DNA from: Pontibacter pudoricolor
GTDB taxonomy: Bacteria; Bacteroidota; Bacteroidia; Cytophagales; Hymenobacteraceae
Reading direction: 5' to 3'
Assembly: GCF_010092985.1 (NCBI RefSeq)
Contig: NZ_CP048106.1
Location: 4,006,001 to 4,070,000, forward strand
Length of the DNA stretch: 64,000 nucleotides
Shown here piece by piece: positions 18,509 to 28,298 of this stretch. The translations under genes and the position numbers were made by a program. The notes under the pieces were generated by a model that saw nothing but the letters and a program-made list of their open reading frames with translations, searched no databases and was not told where the DNA came from. How positions within the stretch are numbered: the stretch's first letter is position 1; each line of letters starts with the position of its first letter.

Positions 18509-19237
18509 GTGAACATCTACATCATAACCGGAACCAGCAAAGGTATAGGTAAAGCCATAGCAGAAGAGCTCCTGCAAGACGACAGCAATTTCGTGATAGG
18601 CGTTTGCCGCAACAGTACCATCACCCATAAGAATTATAGACATCAACCCTTGGATTTTTCGGATATACCGGCCGTAGAGCACAACCTGCAAAAGGTTTTT
18701 CTGCCTTATAAGGATGCTCAGAAACTGGTGCTGGTAAACAACGCCGGTGTGCTGGGAGATATCGGATATGTGGGAGAAGGCATGCCGAACGAGCGTTTCG
18801 AGTTTGTGTTTGATGTGAACGTAATTGTGCCTGCTATGTTGATGAATAGCTTCCTGCAGGTTTACCAACAGCACCCGGCTCAGAAACTTATAGTTAACAT
18901 TAGCTCCGGTGCCGGCAAATACCCGATTGATGGCTGGGCAAGTTACTGTGCCTCTAAGGCAGCCCTGGATATGCTGTCGTTAACGATACAAAAGGAGCAG
19001 GACATGCGTGGCAGCGGCGTAAAAGTGTATGCCTTGTCGCCGGGCGTGGTGGATACGGCCATGCAGGAAAATATTAGAGAAGCCGATGCTGACCGCTTTA
19101 GCACAGTAGAGAAGTTTAGAGATTACAAAGCTAACAACGAACTGGCATCGCCTGAAGAAGTCGGACAAAAGATAGTGCACTTTATGCAAAACACAGACAC
19201 CTTCAGTGAGGTGATCGTAGATGTTCGGAATATGTAG
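18509..19237 (+). CDS. SDR family oxidoreductase
   Basis: A short-chain dehydrogenase/reductase of 242 residues. The NAD(P)-binding motif TGTSKGIG is at 7-14, NNAG at 77-80, and the catalytic Ser (ISSG, about 132-133), Tyr146 and Lys150 (YCASK) are all present. The sequence resembles the sepiapterin reductase / benzil reductase branch, but the substrate cannot be fixed from sequence. The start is GTG; no in-frame ATG lies close upstream and MNIYIITGTS is the normal N-terminus. It is monocistronic, with a terminator at 19314. Confidence 0.92.
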   Translation: MNIYIITGTSKGIGKAIAEELLQDDSNFVIGVCRNSTITHKNYRHQPLDFSDIPAVEHNLQKVFLPYKDAQKLVLVNNAGVLGDIGYVGEGMPNERFEFVFDVNVIVPAMLMNSFLQVYQQHPAQKLIVNISSGAGKYPIDGWASYCASKAALDMLSLTIQKEQDMRGSGVKVYALSPGVVDTAMQENIREADADRFSTVEKFRDYKANNELASPEEVGQKIVHFMQNTDTFSEVIVDVRNM

Positions 19238-19313
19238 ATTTGATTTTTAGAGCAACTATAGTTTTTATATCGTGGGGTAAGGCCAGCTACTGAAACTATA
19301 GACGTATGACGAT

Positions 19314-19343
19314 AAAGCCCGGCCCTGTTGGCCGGGCTTTGTT
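19314..19343 (+). terminator. SDR gene terminator
   Basis: Perfect stem AAAGCCCGGCC/GGCCGGGCTTT with a five-base loop. The T-tract is short. The rest of the 19238-19523 spacer carries several AACTATAG motifs and presumably the acs promoter. Confidence 0.75.
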
Positions 19344-19523
19344 GTGCTGGTAGGTAGCAACTATAGTTATATACTTTGGCAAACTATAGTTTCATTGCTC
19401 TTTTGTATGCTTGTTTATTTATAGTAGAAATTCTATCTTAACAAAACCGCTTTCTACGGAGAGCGTTTATTAGATTAAACTAACATGTAAATTACCACAT
19501 CCCTCCTTAAACTTATCAGAGCC

Positions 19524-21422
19524 ATGCACAATCAGCAAATAAAATCCTTTGAAGAGTACCAGCAGGTTTACAAACGCAGCGTAGAAGACCCCGAAGGTTT
19601 CTGGGCAGATATTGCAGAGTCGTTTACCTGGCGTAAAAAATGGGACAAAACGCTGGAATGGAATTTTGAAGAGCCTGATGTGAAGTGGTTTAAAGGAGGA
19701 AAGCTCAATATTACTGAAAACTGCCTTGACCGCCACCTAAAAACCCGGGGCAACAAACTGGCCCTGATCTGGGAACCCAACGACCCGAAAGAGCGATTTA
19801 TCCGCTTTACTTACCGCGAACTATACGAGCGGGTATGCCTGTTTGCCAATGTGCTGAAAAAGAACGGCGTTAAAAAAGGAGACCGTGTGTGTATTTACAT
19901 GCCCATGATCCCGGAGCTGGCTTTTGCAGTGCTGGCCTGTGCCCGCATCGGTGCTGTACATTCGGTTATTTTTGCAGGTTTTTCGGCAGTGGCTATGGCC
20001 GACAGAATTAATGATGCCGGTGCTAAAATGGTGCTCACTTCGGATGGTCTGAACCGTGGCTCCAAGCAGATACCTGTAAAGCGTGTGGTGGACGAAGCCC
20101 TGGAAAATTGCCCGTCTGTAGAAAAAGTTATAGTTGTAGAGCGTTTGGGCTGGGCCGTGAACATGGTGGAAGGCCGCGATGTATGGTATCATGATGAAGT
20201 AAAAGATGTAAGCAAAGATTGCCCTGCCGAGGAAATGGACGCCGAAGATATGCTGTTCATCTTATACACTTCAGGCTCAACGGGCAAACCGAAAGGCGTT
20301 GTGCATACCTGCGGAGGCTACATGGTTTATGCCCAGTATTCCTTCATGAACGTGTTTCAGTACGAGGAAAGTGATGTGTTCTGGTGTACTGCCGACATTG
20401 GCTGGGTTACCGGCCACACGTATCTGCTTTATGGTCCGCTGCTTTCAGGAGCAACTACGCTGATGTTTGAAGGCGTACCAACTTACCCGGACAACGGCCG
20501 TTTCTGGCAGGTGTGCGATAAGTTTGGTGTCAGCATTTTTTATACAGCGCCAACTGCCATTCGTGCGCTTATGGCCGGCGATATTGACGACGTGCTATCC
20601 TATAGTTTGGACTCGCTGAAAGTGCTTGGTTCGGTAGGGGAGCCGATTAACGAAGAGGCCTGGCACTGGTACCACACCCACGTAGGCAAAGAGGATTGCC
20701 CGGTGGTAGATACCTGGTGGCAAACCGAAACGGGTGGCATCATGATCTCCTCGCTTGCTAATGTTACTCCTATAAAGCCAGCCCATGCAGCTTATCCTTT
20801 GCCGGGCATACAACCTTTACTGGTTAATAGTGATGGTACCGAAATTACTGAAAACGAGGTAGAAGGACACCTGTGCATGAAGTTTCCGTGGCCGGGCATG
20901 ATACGCACTACTTACGGCGACCATGAGCGTTGCCGTTTGAGTTACTTCTCTACATACAAAGGGCTGTATTTTACCGGAGATGGTGCCAAGCGCGACAAAG
21001 ATGGTCTTTACCGCATCATTGGCCGTGTAGATGACGTGATCAACGTATCGGGTCACCGTTTCGGGACAGCTGAAATAGAAGAAGCCATCAACCATAACGA
21101 TCATGTAGTAGAGTCCGCAGTAGTCGGCTATCCGCACGATGTAAAAGGGCAGGGTATTTATGCTTTTGTTATCTGCAAGGAAAAACCGGAACGTGAAGAT
21201 TATCTGCGTGCCGAGATCATCGAAACAGTAGTTGAAAAAATTGGTAAAATTGCCAAGCCAGATAAGATACAGATCGTAAGCGGACTGCCAAAAACACGTT
21301 CCGGTAAGATCATGCGCCGCATTCTCCGCAAAGTTGCCGAAGGTGACACAACTAACCTTGGCGACACGTCCACACTGCTCGACCCGGATGTAGTAGATGA
21401 GATCAAGGCCGGGGCTTTGTAG
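19524..21422 (+). CDS. acs: Acetyl-CoA synthetase (AMP-forming)
   Basis: Activates acetate to acetyl-AMP and then acetyl-CoA. The 632-residue product has an N-terminal acetyl-CoA synthetase domain (FWADIAESFTWRKKWDK), the phosphate-binding loop YTSGSTGKPKG at about 248-258, WWQTETGG near 399, and the C-terminal lysine in TRSGKIMRR (Lys595) that is the usual acetylation control point. The length is slightly shorter than the 650 residues common in proteobacteria but normal for Bacteroidota. It is monocistronic. Confidence 0.97.
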   Translation: MHNQQIKSFEEYQQVYKRSVEDPEGFWADIAESFTWRKKWDKTLEWNFEEPDVKWFKGGKLNITENCLDRHLKTRGNKLALIWEPNDPKERFIRFTYRELYERVCLFANVLKKNGVKKGDRVCIYMPMIPELAFAVLACARIGAVHSVIFAGFSAVAMADRINDAGAKMVLTSDGLNRGSKQIPVKRVVDEALENCPSVEKVIVVERLGWAVNMVEGRDVWYHDEVKDVSKDCPAEEMDAEDMLFILYTSGSTGKPKGVVHTCGGYMVYAQYSFMNVFQYEESDVFWCTADIGWVTGHTYLLYGPLLSGATTLMFEGVPTYPDNGRFWQVCDKFGVSIFYTAPTAIRALMAGDIDDVLSYSLDSLKVLGSVGEPINEEAWHWYHTHVGKEDCPVVDTWWQTETGGIMISSLANVTPIKPAHAAYPLPGIQPLLVNSDGTEITENEVEGHLCMKFPWPGMIRTTYGDHERCRLSYFSTYKGLYFTGDGAKRDKDGLYRIIGRVDDVINVSGHRFGTAEIEEAINHNDHVVESAVVGYPHDVKGQGIYAFVICKEKPEREDYLRAEIIETVVEKIGKIAKPDKIQIVSGLPKTRSGKIMRRILRKVAEGDTTNLGDTSTLLDPDVVDEIKAGAL

Positions 21423-21550
21423 AACTATAGTCAAGTAAGTAACTATGGTTACCTGTTAATTTTGGCAGATAACCATATGATTTTATATACTAAAAGCTAT
21501 ATTTAAGTCGGATCGTCTCTGAACTAAAACTACAATCCAACACACTGGTT

Positions 21551-22137
21551 ATGCAGGAACAGAAATTCTATAAACTACGCCTTTATGTTACAGGCGTAAT
21601 AACTATCGCTATATGGGCGCTTTTGATCTGGGGGCACTATAACGGAGGGGTGCCTGTTCACCATATTGCAGCAGATAATGATATGCCTGCTATTTCCAAT
21701 TGGTGGGGAGCGCTGTTGCTTCCTTTGCTAAGCTGGTTTCTGCTATACCGCATTCATAAGAGAGTTTTCAGTGCCAAAAGGCAAGATTCCGAAAACAGGA
21801 TCTTTTTGCAGGATGTACTTTACAGGTTTGCAGGTGCTGTACTTTTTGGAACCCTGATAGCTACTTGCTTTACACTCGGGTATAATAATTTAACAGGGTA
21901 CCTGGTTCTAGGGCTTCTTCCATTTGCGATTTTCTTACCTATATACAGGGCCGAGTGTTTGCTTGGCTTTGTACTCGGAATGAGTTTTACATTTGGTGCT
22001 GTGCTTCCAACCGGATTTGGGATCTTAGTGAGCCTGGTGGGGCAGTACTGTACCTGATTATACGGCCAGGAATACTGTATGCCTCATCAAAAGTAGCACT
22101 CCTTTTACCTGTAAGTAAACACAAACCTCTGCAATAG
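21551..22137 (+). CDS. Small multi-pass membrane protein, probable frameshift near the 3' end
   Basis: The uninterrupted frame runs 21551-22057 (168 residues) with four or five hydrophobic segments and no recognised family. At its end the frame turns into VGQYCT and stops. The frame shifted by -1 instead reads on from the G4 run at 22039-22042 as VGAVLYLIIRPGILY, a natural transmembrane continuation, to a stop at 22137. One extra G would give a single 195-residue protein. The same type of shift in a G run breaks other plus-strand genes here (25342, 36806, 37586). Either the short form is real or the sequence lacks a G. Confidence 0.6.
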
Positions 22138-22164
22138 CGGGGTAATATTGTAAACTATAAGACC

Positions 22165-22542
22165 ATGTCAAGAAAAGCTTTTACTGCCGAAGGTGCCGTT
22201 TCCGTAGGCCCGTACTCACATGCCGTACAAACTGGTGATCTGCTTTATTTATCCGGCCAGACACCCATAGAAGCAACTACAGGCAAACTTGTGGATGGTG
22301 ATATTGCTGCTCAAACCAGGCAGTGCTTTATTAACCTGTTTGCTGTGCTTAAAGCAGCTGGCCTTACCCCGGATAATGTGGTAAAAGTAAATGTTTTCTT
22401 AACCGATATGGCAGATTTTGGAGCGATGAACGAAGTTTATAAAACACAATTTACACAACCCTATCCGGCCCGTACAACTATAGGCGTTGCTTCGTTGCCT
22501 TTGGGTGCACAGGTAGAGATTGAGATGATCGCGCAGCGTTAA
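22165..22542 (+). CDS. ridA: RidA family enamine/imine deaminase
   Basis: RidA hydrolyses reactive enamine and imine intermediates made by PLP enzymes such as threonine dehydratase. The 125-residue product has VGPYSHAVQTGDLLYLSGQ at the start and the substrate-binding Arg103 in PARTTIGV with Glu120 in VEIEMIA, the pattern of the active RidA subfamily. The length is typical for these trimeric proteins. Two codons after ATG the protein reads KAFTAEGA, as in relatives. It is followed by the NUDIX gene, which seems to have its own promoter. Confidence 0.95.
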   Translation: MSRKAFTAEGAVSVGPYSHAVQTGDLLYLSGQTPIEATTGKLVDGDIAAQTRQCFINLFAVLKAAGLTPDNVVKVNVFLTDMADFGAMNEVYKTQFTQPYPARTTIGVASLPLGAQVEIEMIAQR

Positions 22543-22577
22543 AGTAGTATTCTTAGGCGCTGACACTCTTAACTACT

Positions 22578-22585
22578 TACCTTTG
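22578..22585 (+). promoter_or_regulatory. -7 element of the NUDIX gene
   Basis: TACCTTTG followed by CA matches the Bacteroidota -7 consensus and lies 20 bases before the ATG at 22606. The -33 side is weak. Confidence 0.55.
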
Positions 22586-22605
22586 CACAGCAACAAACTA
22601 TAGCT

Positions 22606-23160
22606 ATGATCAACGAGCAGCATAACCCCTGGACTACACTTTCTACGAGAGACATTTACCAGAACCCCTGGATAAAACTGCGTGAAGACCAGGTGCTGAA
22701 CCCGAAAGGCGGAGAAGGAATTTACGGTGTGGTGAGCTTCAAAAACAAAGCCATCGGCATTATTCCTGTTGATGATGAAGGTTTTACTTACCTGATCGGC
22801 CAGTACCGCTATGCTTTGAACGAGTATAGTTGGGAAATACCAATGGGTGGTGGCTTACTGGAAAACGACGTGCTCGAATCTGCCAAACGTGAACTTCAGG
22901 AAGAGACCGGTTTTACTGCTGACCGCTGGACTAACATTTGCCGCCTGCATACATCCAATTCGGTAACCGACGAAGAAGGTTTTGTTTTCCTGGCTCAAGA
23001 GCTTACTCCTGGTGAAACCGCTTTCGAAGAAACCGAAGACCTTCAGATTAAAAGAGTCCCTTTTACAGAAGCCGTTCGCATGGCCCTTAACAATGAAATC
23101 ACTGACGCCATCAGCGTAGCCGGAATCCTGAAAGCTGCTTTTATACTCGGTGTGAGGTAG
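22606..23160 (+). CDS. NUDIX hydrolase (ADP-ribose pyrophosphatase-like)
   Basis: The 184-residue product contains the Nudix box at about residues 81-103 (GGGLLENDVLESAKREL, then QEETGF), which binds the metal and diphosphate. The N-terminal part (NPWIKLREDQVLNPKGGEGIYGVV) and the spacing are those of the ADP-ribose pyrophosphatase group, which cleaves nucleoside diphosphate sugars. The true substrate cannot be deduced. It is the last gene before a repeat-filled spacer of about 1 kb. Confidence 0.92.
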   Translation: MINEQHNPWTTLSTRDIYQNPWIKLREDQVLNPKGGEGIYGVVSFKNKAIGIIPVDDEGFTYLIGQYRYALNEYSWEIPMGGGLLENDVLESAKRELQEETGFTADRWTNICRLHTSNSVTDEEGFVFLAQELTPGETAFEETEDLQIKRVPFTEAVRMALNNEITDAISVAGILKAAFILGVR

Positions 23161-23227
23161 TTTTATAGTTTGTCCGAATCAGGATTTGCAGGGTTAGGCT
23201 GTTGCTATAGTTGGGCTATTGGTTTCT

Positions 23228-23286
23228 GCTGGCGCGGGTTTGCAACCCGTGTTTTACGATGGTGTTGAGTTTTCAACTCAACTGGC
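23228..23286 (+). repeat. Double-hairpin interspersed repeat, copy 4 (best preserved)
   Basis: Starts with GCTGGCG. Stem 1 is CGGGTT/AACCCG (23235-23249), then a GTTTTACGATG spacer, stem 2 is GTTGAGTT/AACTCAAC (23264-23282), ending ACTGGCCC. It serves as the reference copy for the family. Confidence 0.7.
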
Positions 23287-23488
23287 CCGATAGGGATAGG
23301 AATAGTAGTAGCAGTTGCTCTAGTTCTATAGTTTCGGTTGGTCTAACCACCCCTAACCCCTCCTTGTCTAAGGCGGGGAGCTTTCGTATCTACTTACTTC
23401 TCACTTTGTCATCCTGAAAGGAGCTTGGTAGAAGGGAGGTAAGATCTTTACTATAGTTCAATAAACAATTTCATAGTTGGTTTATTAA

Positions 23489-24010
23489 CCCACCCCTGCC
23501 CCTCCCGAGAGGGGAATTCCGGCTACTGCCATAGTTTGGTTATCAAGTTCCATAGTTGGCTTTTTAACACCCCTATAGTCCCCTCAAGGGGGCAATTCTA
23601 GCGTTTCCAATTTCTAAACTATAGCCCTATAGTTGTTGTCGATGAGCAGGGCAGGTTTACCTGTCCCCTCGAAAGTAGGACCACGATCAATCTCGAAGCT
23701 TACCGGTTCAAACTATAGATGCTGGTTGCTATGCGAAACGTCTCAGTCTTCGGGTTGAGCGCCTTGTAGATTTCTGGTGCCGCAAGGCATTGTGAGGAAC
23801 GAACAAAAGAAATGTACACCGCGCGATGCCCAAAGACGGGGCCTCCCGGCCATGAGGGCACCAAAACCAAATATAGAACAATAGGTAAGTAAAGCTCCCA
23901 GGAATAAAAGCAGCTATGAAGGAAAAGGCTTGGTTCGGATTGTAGAAAATCAAACTATAGAACTCAGATTTCTCACTATGTTCGAAATGACAAAAGAGAA
24001 GCATAAAACG
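23489..24010 (+). repeat. Composite non-coding repeat, copy B
   Basis: Same module order as copy A: C-rich box (CCACCCCTGCCCC), a palindrome variant around 23649-23667 (GGGCAGG...CCTGTCC), the structured core at 23744-23996, a GCTCCCAGGAATAAA block and a CAGATTTCTCAC block. The core is 253 bases, like copy A, but more diverged. Positions that pair in copy A as TGCTTT/AAAGCA pair here as ATTTCT/AGAAAT, so the stem is kept while its sequence changes. The spacer 23161-24157 contains no convincing gene. Confidence 0.75.
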
Positions 24011-24157
24011 ATTAAGACCCTCGGCTAACGCTCAAAATAACATATAATATAAGGCTATAATGGTTAACTATAAAACAACAATCCTTACTTTAACCATACC
24101 ATACACAACCTATACCCGTTATTGAATTATTCTGCCGTCAGGTTGGTTTTCGGTGAG

Positions 24158-24187
24158 TTGAACAATGCCGGAATATTCTTACATTTG
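24158..24187 (+). promoter_or_regulatory. Promoter of the acyltransferase gene
   Basis: A -33 TTG (24158-24160) and an exact -7 TACATTTG (24180-24187) are separated by 19 bases, the expected Bacteroidota spacing. The ATG follows at 24193, only five bases after the -7 element, so the transcript may be leaderless or nearly so. Confidence 0.6.
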
Positions 24188-24192
24188 ACCTC

Positions 24193-25005
24193 ATGAAAGT
24201 GCTTAAATACCTGTCGCAACGCATTTATACAACCTGGTGCTGTACCTGGTTTATAGCTCCGTTTGTGGTAGCATATCCATTTCAGGCGATACTTATCCGG
24301 AAGCAGCAGTGGCACAGGCATGCACATAACCTGAACAGGCTGTGGTCCGTGATTTTTCTACGCATGTTTCTGACCCCGCTTCAGGTAGAATGGCGCTTTA
24401 AATTTGATCCGAAACAGCGCTATGTCTTTACGCCTAACCATAGTTCGTACCTCGATATACCTATGATACTGCGCTCCATTCCGGGTTTTCTTAACTTTGT
24501 GGGCAAAAGCTCGCTTGCCAAAGTGCCGTTGTGGGGAAAAGTATACGGAACATTGTATATTTGTGTAGATCGCAAAAGCGCCATGAGCAGCGCCAAAAGT
24601 TACATTCAGTCTAAAAAAACGCTGGATGAAGGCCGTAGTCTGGTAATTTTTCCGGAAGGAACGATACCGCCAACGGCAGGAGAACAGCTGCTGGAGTTTA
24701 AAGACGGACCGTTTAAAATAGCGATTGAAAAGCAGGTGCCGGTAGTACCGGTAACGATGCCGTATAACCAGCACTTTATGCCCGATGTGGAAGAAGTAGG
24801 GCTGAAAATACGTCGTCATCCGCTTAAGATGATCGTGCATGAGCCAATTGCAACCGAAGGGATGACCCTGGAAGATCTGCCGGCGTTAAAAGAGCGGGTA
24901 TTCCATATAATACAACAAGAGTTAACCAAACACAACTATAACAAGGATGTCAACAGATATTCAAACCATCAGAAAATTAGCGCACCTGGCCAGGCTGGAG
25001 TTTAA
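24193..25005 (+). CDS. Lysophospholipid acyltransferase (1-acylglycerol-3-phosphate acyltransferase-like)
   Basis: A membrane acyltransferase of 270 residues in phospholipid synthesis. The catalytic NHSSYLD motif (His83, Asp88) and the FPEGT motif (153-157) are those of the PlsC family, preceded by a hydrophobic N-terminal segment. The last 59 bases overlap the start of gatC in another frame, an unusually long overlap. The tail after about residue 250 (NYNKDVNRYSNHQ) is probably not functionally constrained. Expression is likely driven by the promoter at 24158-24187 and would include gatC. Confidence 0.93.
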   Translation: MKVLKYLSQRIYTTWCCTWFIAPFVVAYPFQAILIRKQQWHRHAHNLNRLWSVIFLRMFLTPLQVEWRFKFDPKQRYVFTPNHSSYLDIPMILRSIPGFLNFVGKSSLAKVPLWGKVYGTLYICVDRKSAMSSAKSYIQSKKTLDEGRSLVIFPEGTIPPTAGEQLLEFKDGPFKIAIEKQVPVVPVTMPYNQHFMPDVEEVGLKIRRHPLKMIVHEPIATEGMTLEDLPALKERVFHIIQQELTKHNYNKDVNRYSNHQKISAPGQAGV

Positions 25006-25234
25006 CGAAGAGAAAGAGCAGGAAGTGCTGGGCGACCTGAACAAGATCCTGAACTGGGTAGATAAACTGCGCGAGCTGGATACCGAAAACATTGAGCCCC
25101 TGACGCACATGACCGCCGAAATGAACGTGATGCGCGAAGACGTGGCCCAAAATACCATTACACACGAAGAAGCATTGTTGAACGCTCCTAAAAAAGACTC
25201 CGATTACTTCAGAGTGCCAAAGGTACTGGAGTAA
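24947..25234 (+). CDS. gatC: Asp-tRNA(Asn)/Glu-tRNA(Gln) amidotransferase subunit GatC
   Basis: GatC (95 residues) stabilises the GatAB complex that amidates misacylated Glu-tRNA(Gln) or Asp-tRNA(Asn). The protein has the family pattern IRKLAHLARLEFNEEKE at the N-terminus, a central LDTENIEPLTHM segment and a C-terminal DYFRVPKVLE. It overlaps the acyltransferase gene by 59 bases and is followed 15 bases later by the membrane-TPR gene, so the three are probably one transcript. gatA and gatB are not in the window. Confidence 0.95.
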   Translation: MSTDIQTIRKLAHLARLEFNEEKEQEVLGDLNKILNWVDKLRELDTENIEPLTHMTAEMNVMREDVAQNTITHEEALLNAPKKDSDYFRVPKVLE

Positions 25235-25249
25235 CAGGCAAGGCTGCTT

Positions 25250-28200
25250 ATGAGTAAAACCAACTTCTGGAAAAACTGGGATACTGATCTGAAGTATCCC
25301 TATCTTTTTTTAATGGTACTGGCTGCAGCGGCTTTGCTGCTGGGGGGTACTATTACCTGGCAGGCAACACGGCCGCCTACGCCTGGGACAAAATATCGGA
25401 TTTGCAGGTAGTGCCGGTGCCGGTACATGAAGTTACCAGGCTACTCGAGCCCTTTACTCTTTATGCTGACGGTTACCTGCTGCTGGAGCAGTATGATGTT
25501 GCCCCGGCTATGGTTCATACATGGCCTGCCGCCGTTTTCCTTGGTATTCTCAGCATATGCCTGGCTTTTTACACTGCTGCCATAAGCACTATGCGGCAGG
25601 TGCCTTATTTTGCAGGCATTTCACTCCTGATGCTGTTCCTGGCATCGTTTAATATTGATCTGTTACAGGTGTTTGGCGCAGAGCAAAGCCAGGCCATGTT
25701 GCTGGTAGCCATTGTATTACTGGCCGGGTTAAGTTATGGGTTTCAGGCATTCTGGAAGCATATAGCTTTTGGCTGGCGTGTGCTGGCCATGCTGGTAACT
25801 ATAATTGTGCTGGGCGTAGCCACCTTTACCGAAGCCGAGTTTGCCCCCGATCTGACAGCCCTGCACCTGGTAAACTATAGTTCGCTGGCGACGCTTATTG
25901 CCACGTTGCTTTTTATAATCTGGATATCTTACGAAAACGTAAATGCGCTGCTCTGGATAAATACGCAAGGCAAAACCCCGGAGCGCCGCTATAGTTTGTG
26001 GCAGTTTGTACTCATCGCCGGCCTATACTTAACCAACCTGCTGCTATTATACCTCCGGCACATGGGGTACCTGCAAACCGACCTGATCTATGTAAACGGT
26101 TACCTGATACTGTTGCTTTCGGTGGTGGCTGGTTTCTGGGGAATGCAGCAGCGCGAAGCGTTTTATGGCAAGTATTTTCCCTTCAGGCCAACTGGGGCTG
26201 TGCTTTACTTAGTTTTTACAACTATAGCTTTTTTAAGCATTGGTTACGCATACGCCAACGCCAACGACCCGCTTACCACGCTGTTCCACACGTTCATTAT
26301 TTACACACATCTGGTGTATGGTTCCGTGTTCTTCCTGTACCTGATGATCAATTTCGGGAAGCTGATAAAAGAGCGGAAAGCAGTGCACAAGGTGGTATAT
26401 GAGCCCCGCATGTTTACGTTGTTCTCATTTTTTTTAATGAGTACCGTCATACTGGCCATCTTAGTGATCCGCACGCAATACAGCACTTATTTTCAGGCAA
26501 AGGCAGGATACTACAACTATCTCGGAGACCTGTATACTGCCTCCCAGAATCCTGCACTGGCAAAGCGCTTTTACGAAGAGAGCGATGTGTACGACATCAA
26601 CAACGTGAAAGCCAACTATAGTTTAGCCTCCATGTACCGCGCAGAGTCGCAGCGCAATAACGAGATACTGCACTTAAAAGGAGCTTTGGGCAAACGCCCG
26701 AACCCGAAACTATATGTGCGCATGGCCAACCTCTACGACGAGAAACAATACTTTTTTGAGAAGCTGTATGTGCTGCACGAGGGTATCAACAGGTTTCCGG
26801 AGAGTAGCGAGATCTACAACAACATGGCGCTGCTTTACATGCAAACCAGCGTTACCGACTCTGTGGAATATTATTTTAACCTGGCCGAAAAGTATAGCTC
26901 GAACAAAGAAGTTATACAGAGCAATAGGCTGGCGTTTTATACCAGGCAGGCCATGCTGGAGCCGGCACGCGCTTTACTGAACGAAGTAAAAGGCGCTGAC
27001 TATAAATCGCTGCGCAGCAACATGGCTGCCCTGCGCCAGTTACTCGGTGTTAACGACAGACCGGATGAAGCATTTGCCCCGGACTCGCTGGAGCAGGTCG
27101 AAGACTTTACACTTTTCTATAACCAGACGATCAGCAGGCTGAATAACGGCGATACCAGCCAGTTAAAAGCCATAGACCGTTATCTTAAAATGCCGGGCAA
27201 CCAGTTGTTCCAGGAAGATCTGCTTTACAGCAAAGGGTTGGTGCACCATTACAATGGCCGCCCGAAAGAAGCGCGCAGTATAGTAGAGAACCTTGCCCTT
27301 GCAGCCTCAGAGCGAAGCGGGTACTACTATAATGCACTGGGTATCTGGATGCTGGAAGAAGGAAACTACCTTGCAGCTGCCCATTACTTTAAGCAGGCAA
27401 AAGATTTGGGCTATACCCAGGCGTTCCTGTCGCACGGGTATGCGCTGGCAATGGCGCATAAACCTGCAGATGCCGTTAATGCCCTGCAGGAAGTAGGGTA
27501 CACCGGCCTGGAGTCGGCTACGGAAGTGGCAGGGCAGCTACAGCAGGTGTTGCAACAAAGTGTGCAGCAAACTATAGCGTCTGGCTCTGATGCCGATAAA
27601 GTAAAATACCTGCAAACATACCTGCCTCAGCTAACTATAGAACAGGTTGATGCGCTTGTGAAAAGTGTAAAAGAGAAGGAACTGCACAGGGTAGCGTTGC
27701 TGAGCCAGATAGATTACCTGATGCACCAGCAGAAATGGCGACTGGCAAATAAGGCTATTAAAATGGCATCGCCGCAACTGCAGCCGGAAGGCGAGCTGCG
27801 CAGTAAGCTTAACCTGCAGCAATTAAAGCTATGGCACTACACTAAAAACTACGATGCCCTGCTCGACCGCATGGATAACGTATACCTTACAAGGCTGGAT
27901 AAACGCTACAAACTATATTTTAAAGCCAGTATAGCCGCCGCCAAAGGCCGCAACCGCGAAGCTGCCGAAAAATATAGCCAGGCTGTAAAAATCCTGTTAT
28001 TTGATGAGGAAGTTGTGAAGGCTGCCGCGGCTTTTTACAAACAGTATGCCCCTGACGAGATGACAGCTTATGAGATATTACTGGATGGAATAACATATAA
28101 TCCTTTCTCGGTAGAGTTGCACAAAGCGTATGCGCTGGAGAGCCTGGATAAGGGATTAACCAGCTATGCAGAAGAGGCGCTTACAACGCTTCAAAGTTTG

Positions 28201-28290
28201 CTTAGTGCCTCAGAATATACTACATTTAACAAGCAGTTCGAGAGCCACCACCAGGCCGCCGCTAAAAAAGCAGACGACTGGCAACTATAA
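25250..28290 (+). CDS. Multi-pass membrane protein with TPR repeats, frameshift in a G6 run
   Basis: The long open frame (from about 25402) gives 962 residues: about ten hydrophobic segments in the first 350, then tetratricopeptide-like repeats to the end (for example [20 protein letters not shown]). Its nominal TTG start is not convincing. An ATG at 25250, 15 bases after gatC, opens [20 protein letters not shown] in a different frame and joins the long frame at the G6 run 25342-25347 if one G is added. That would give a 1013-residue protein with an N-terminal membrane helix. The role is unknown; an envelope assembly or scaffolding job is only a guess. Confidence 0.78.
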
Positions 28291-28298
28291 AAACCTGT

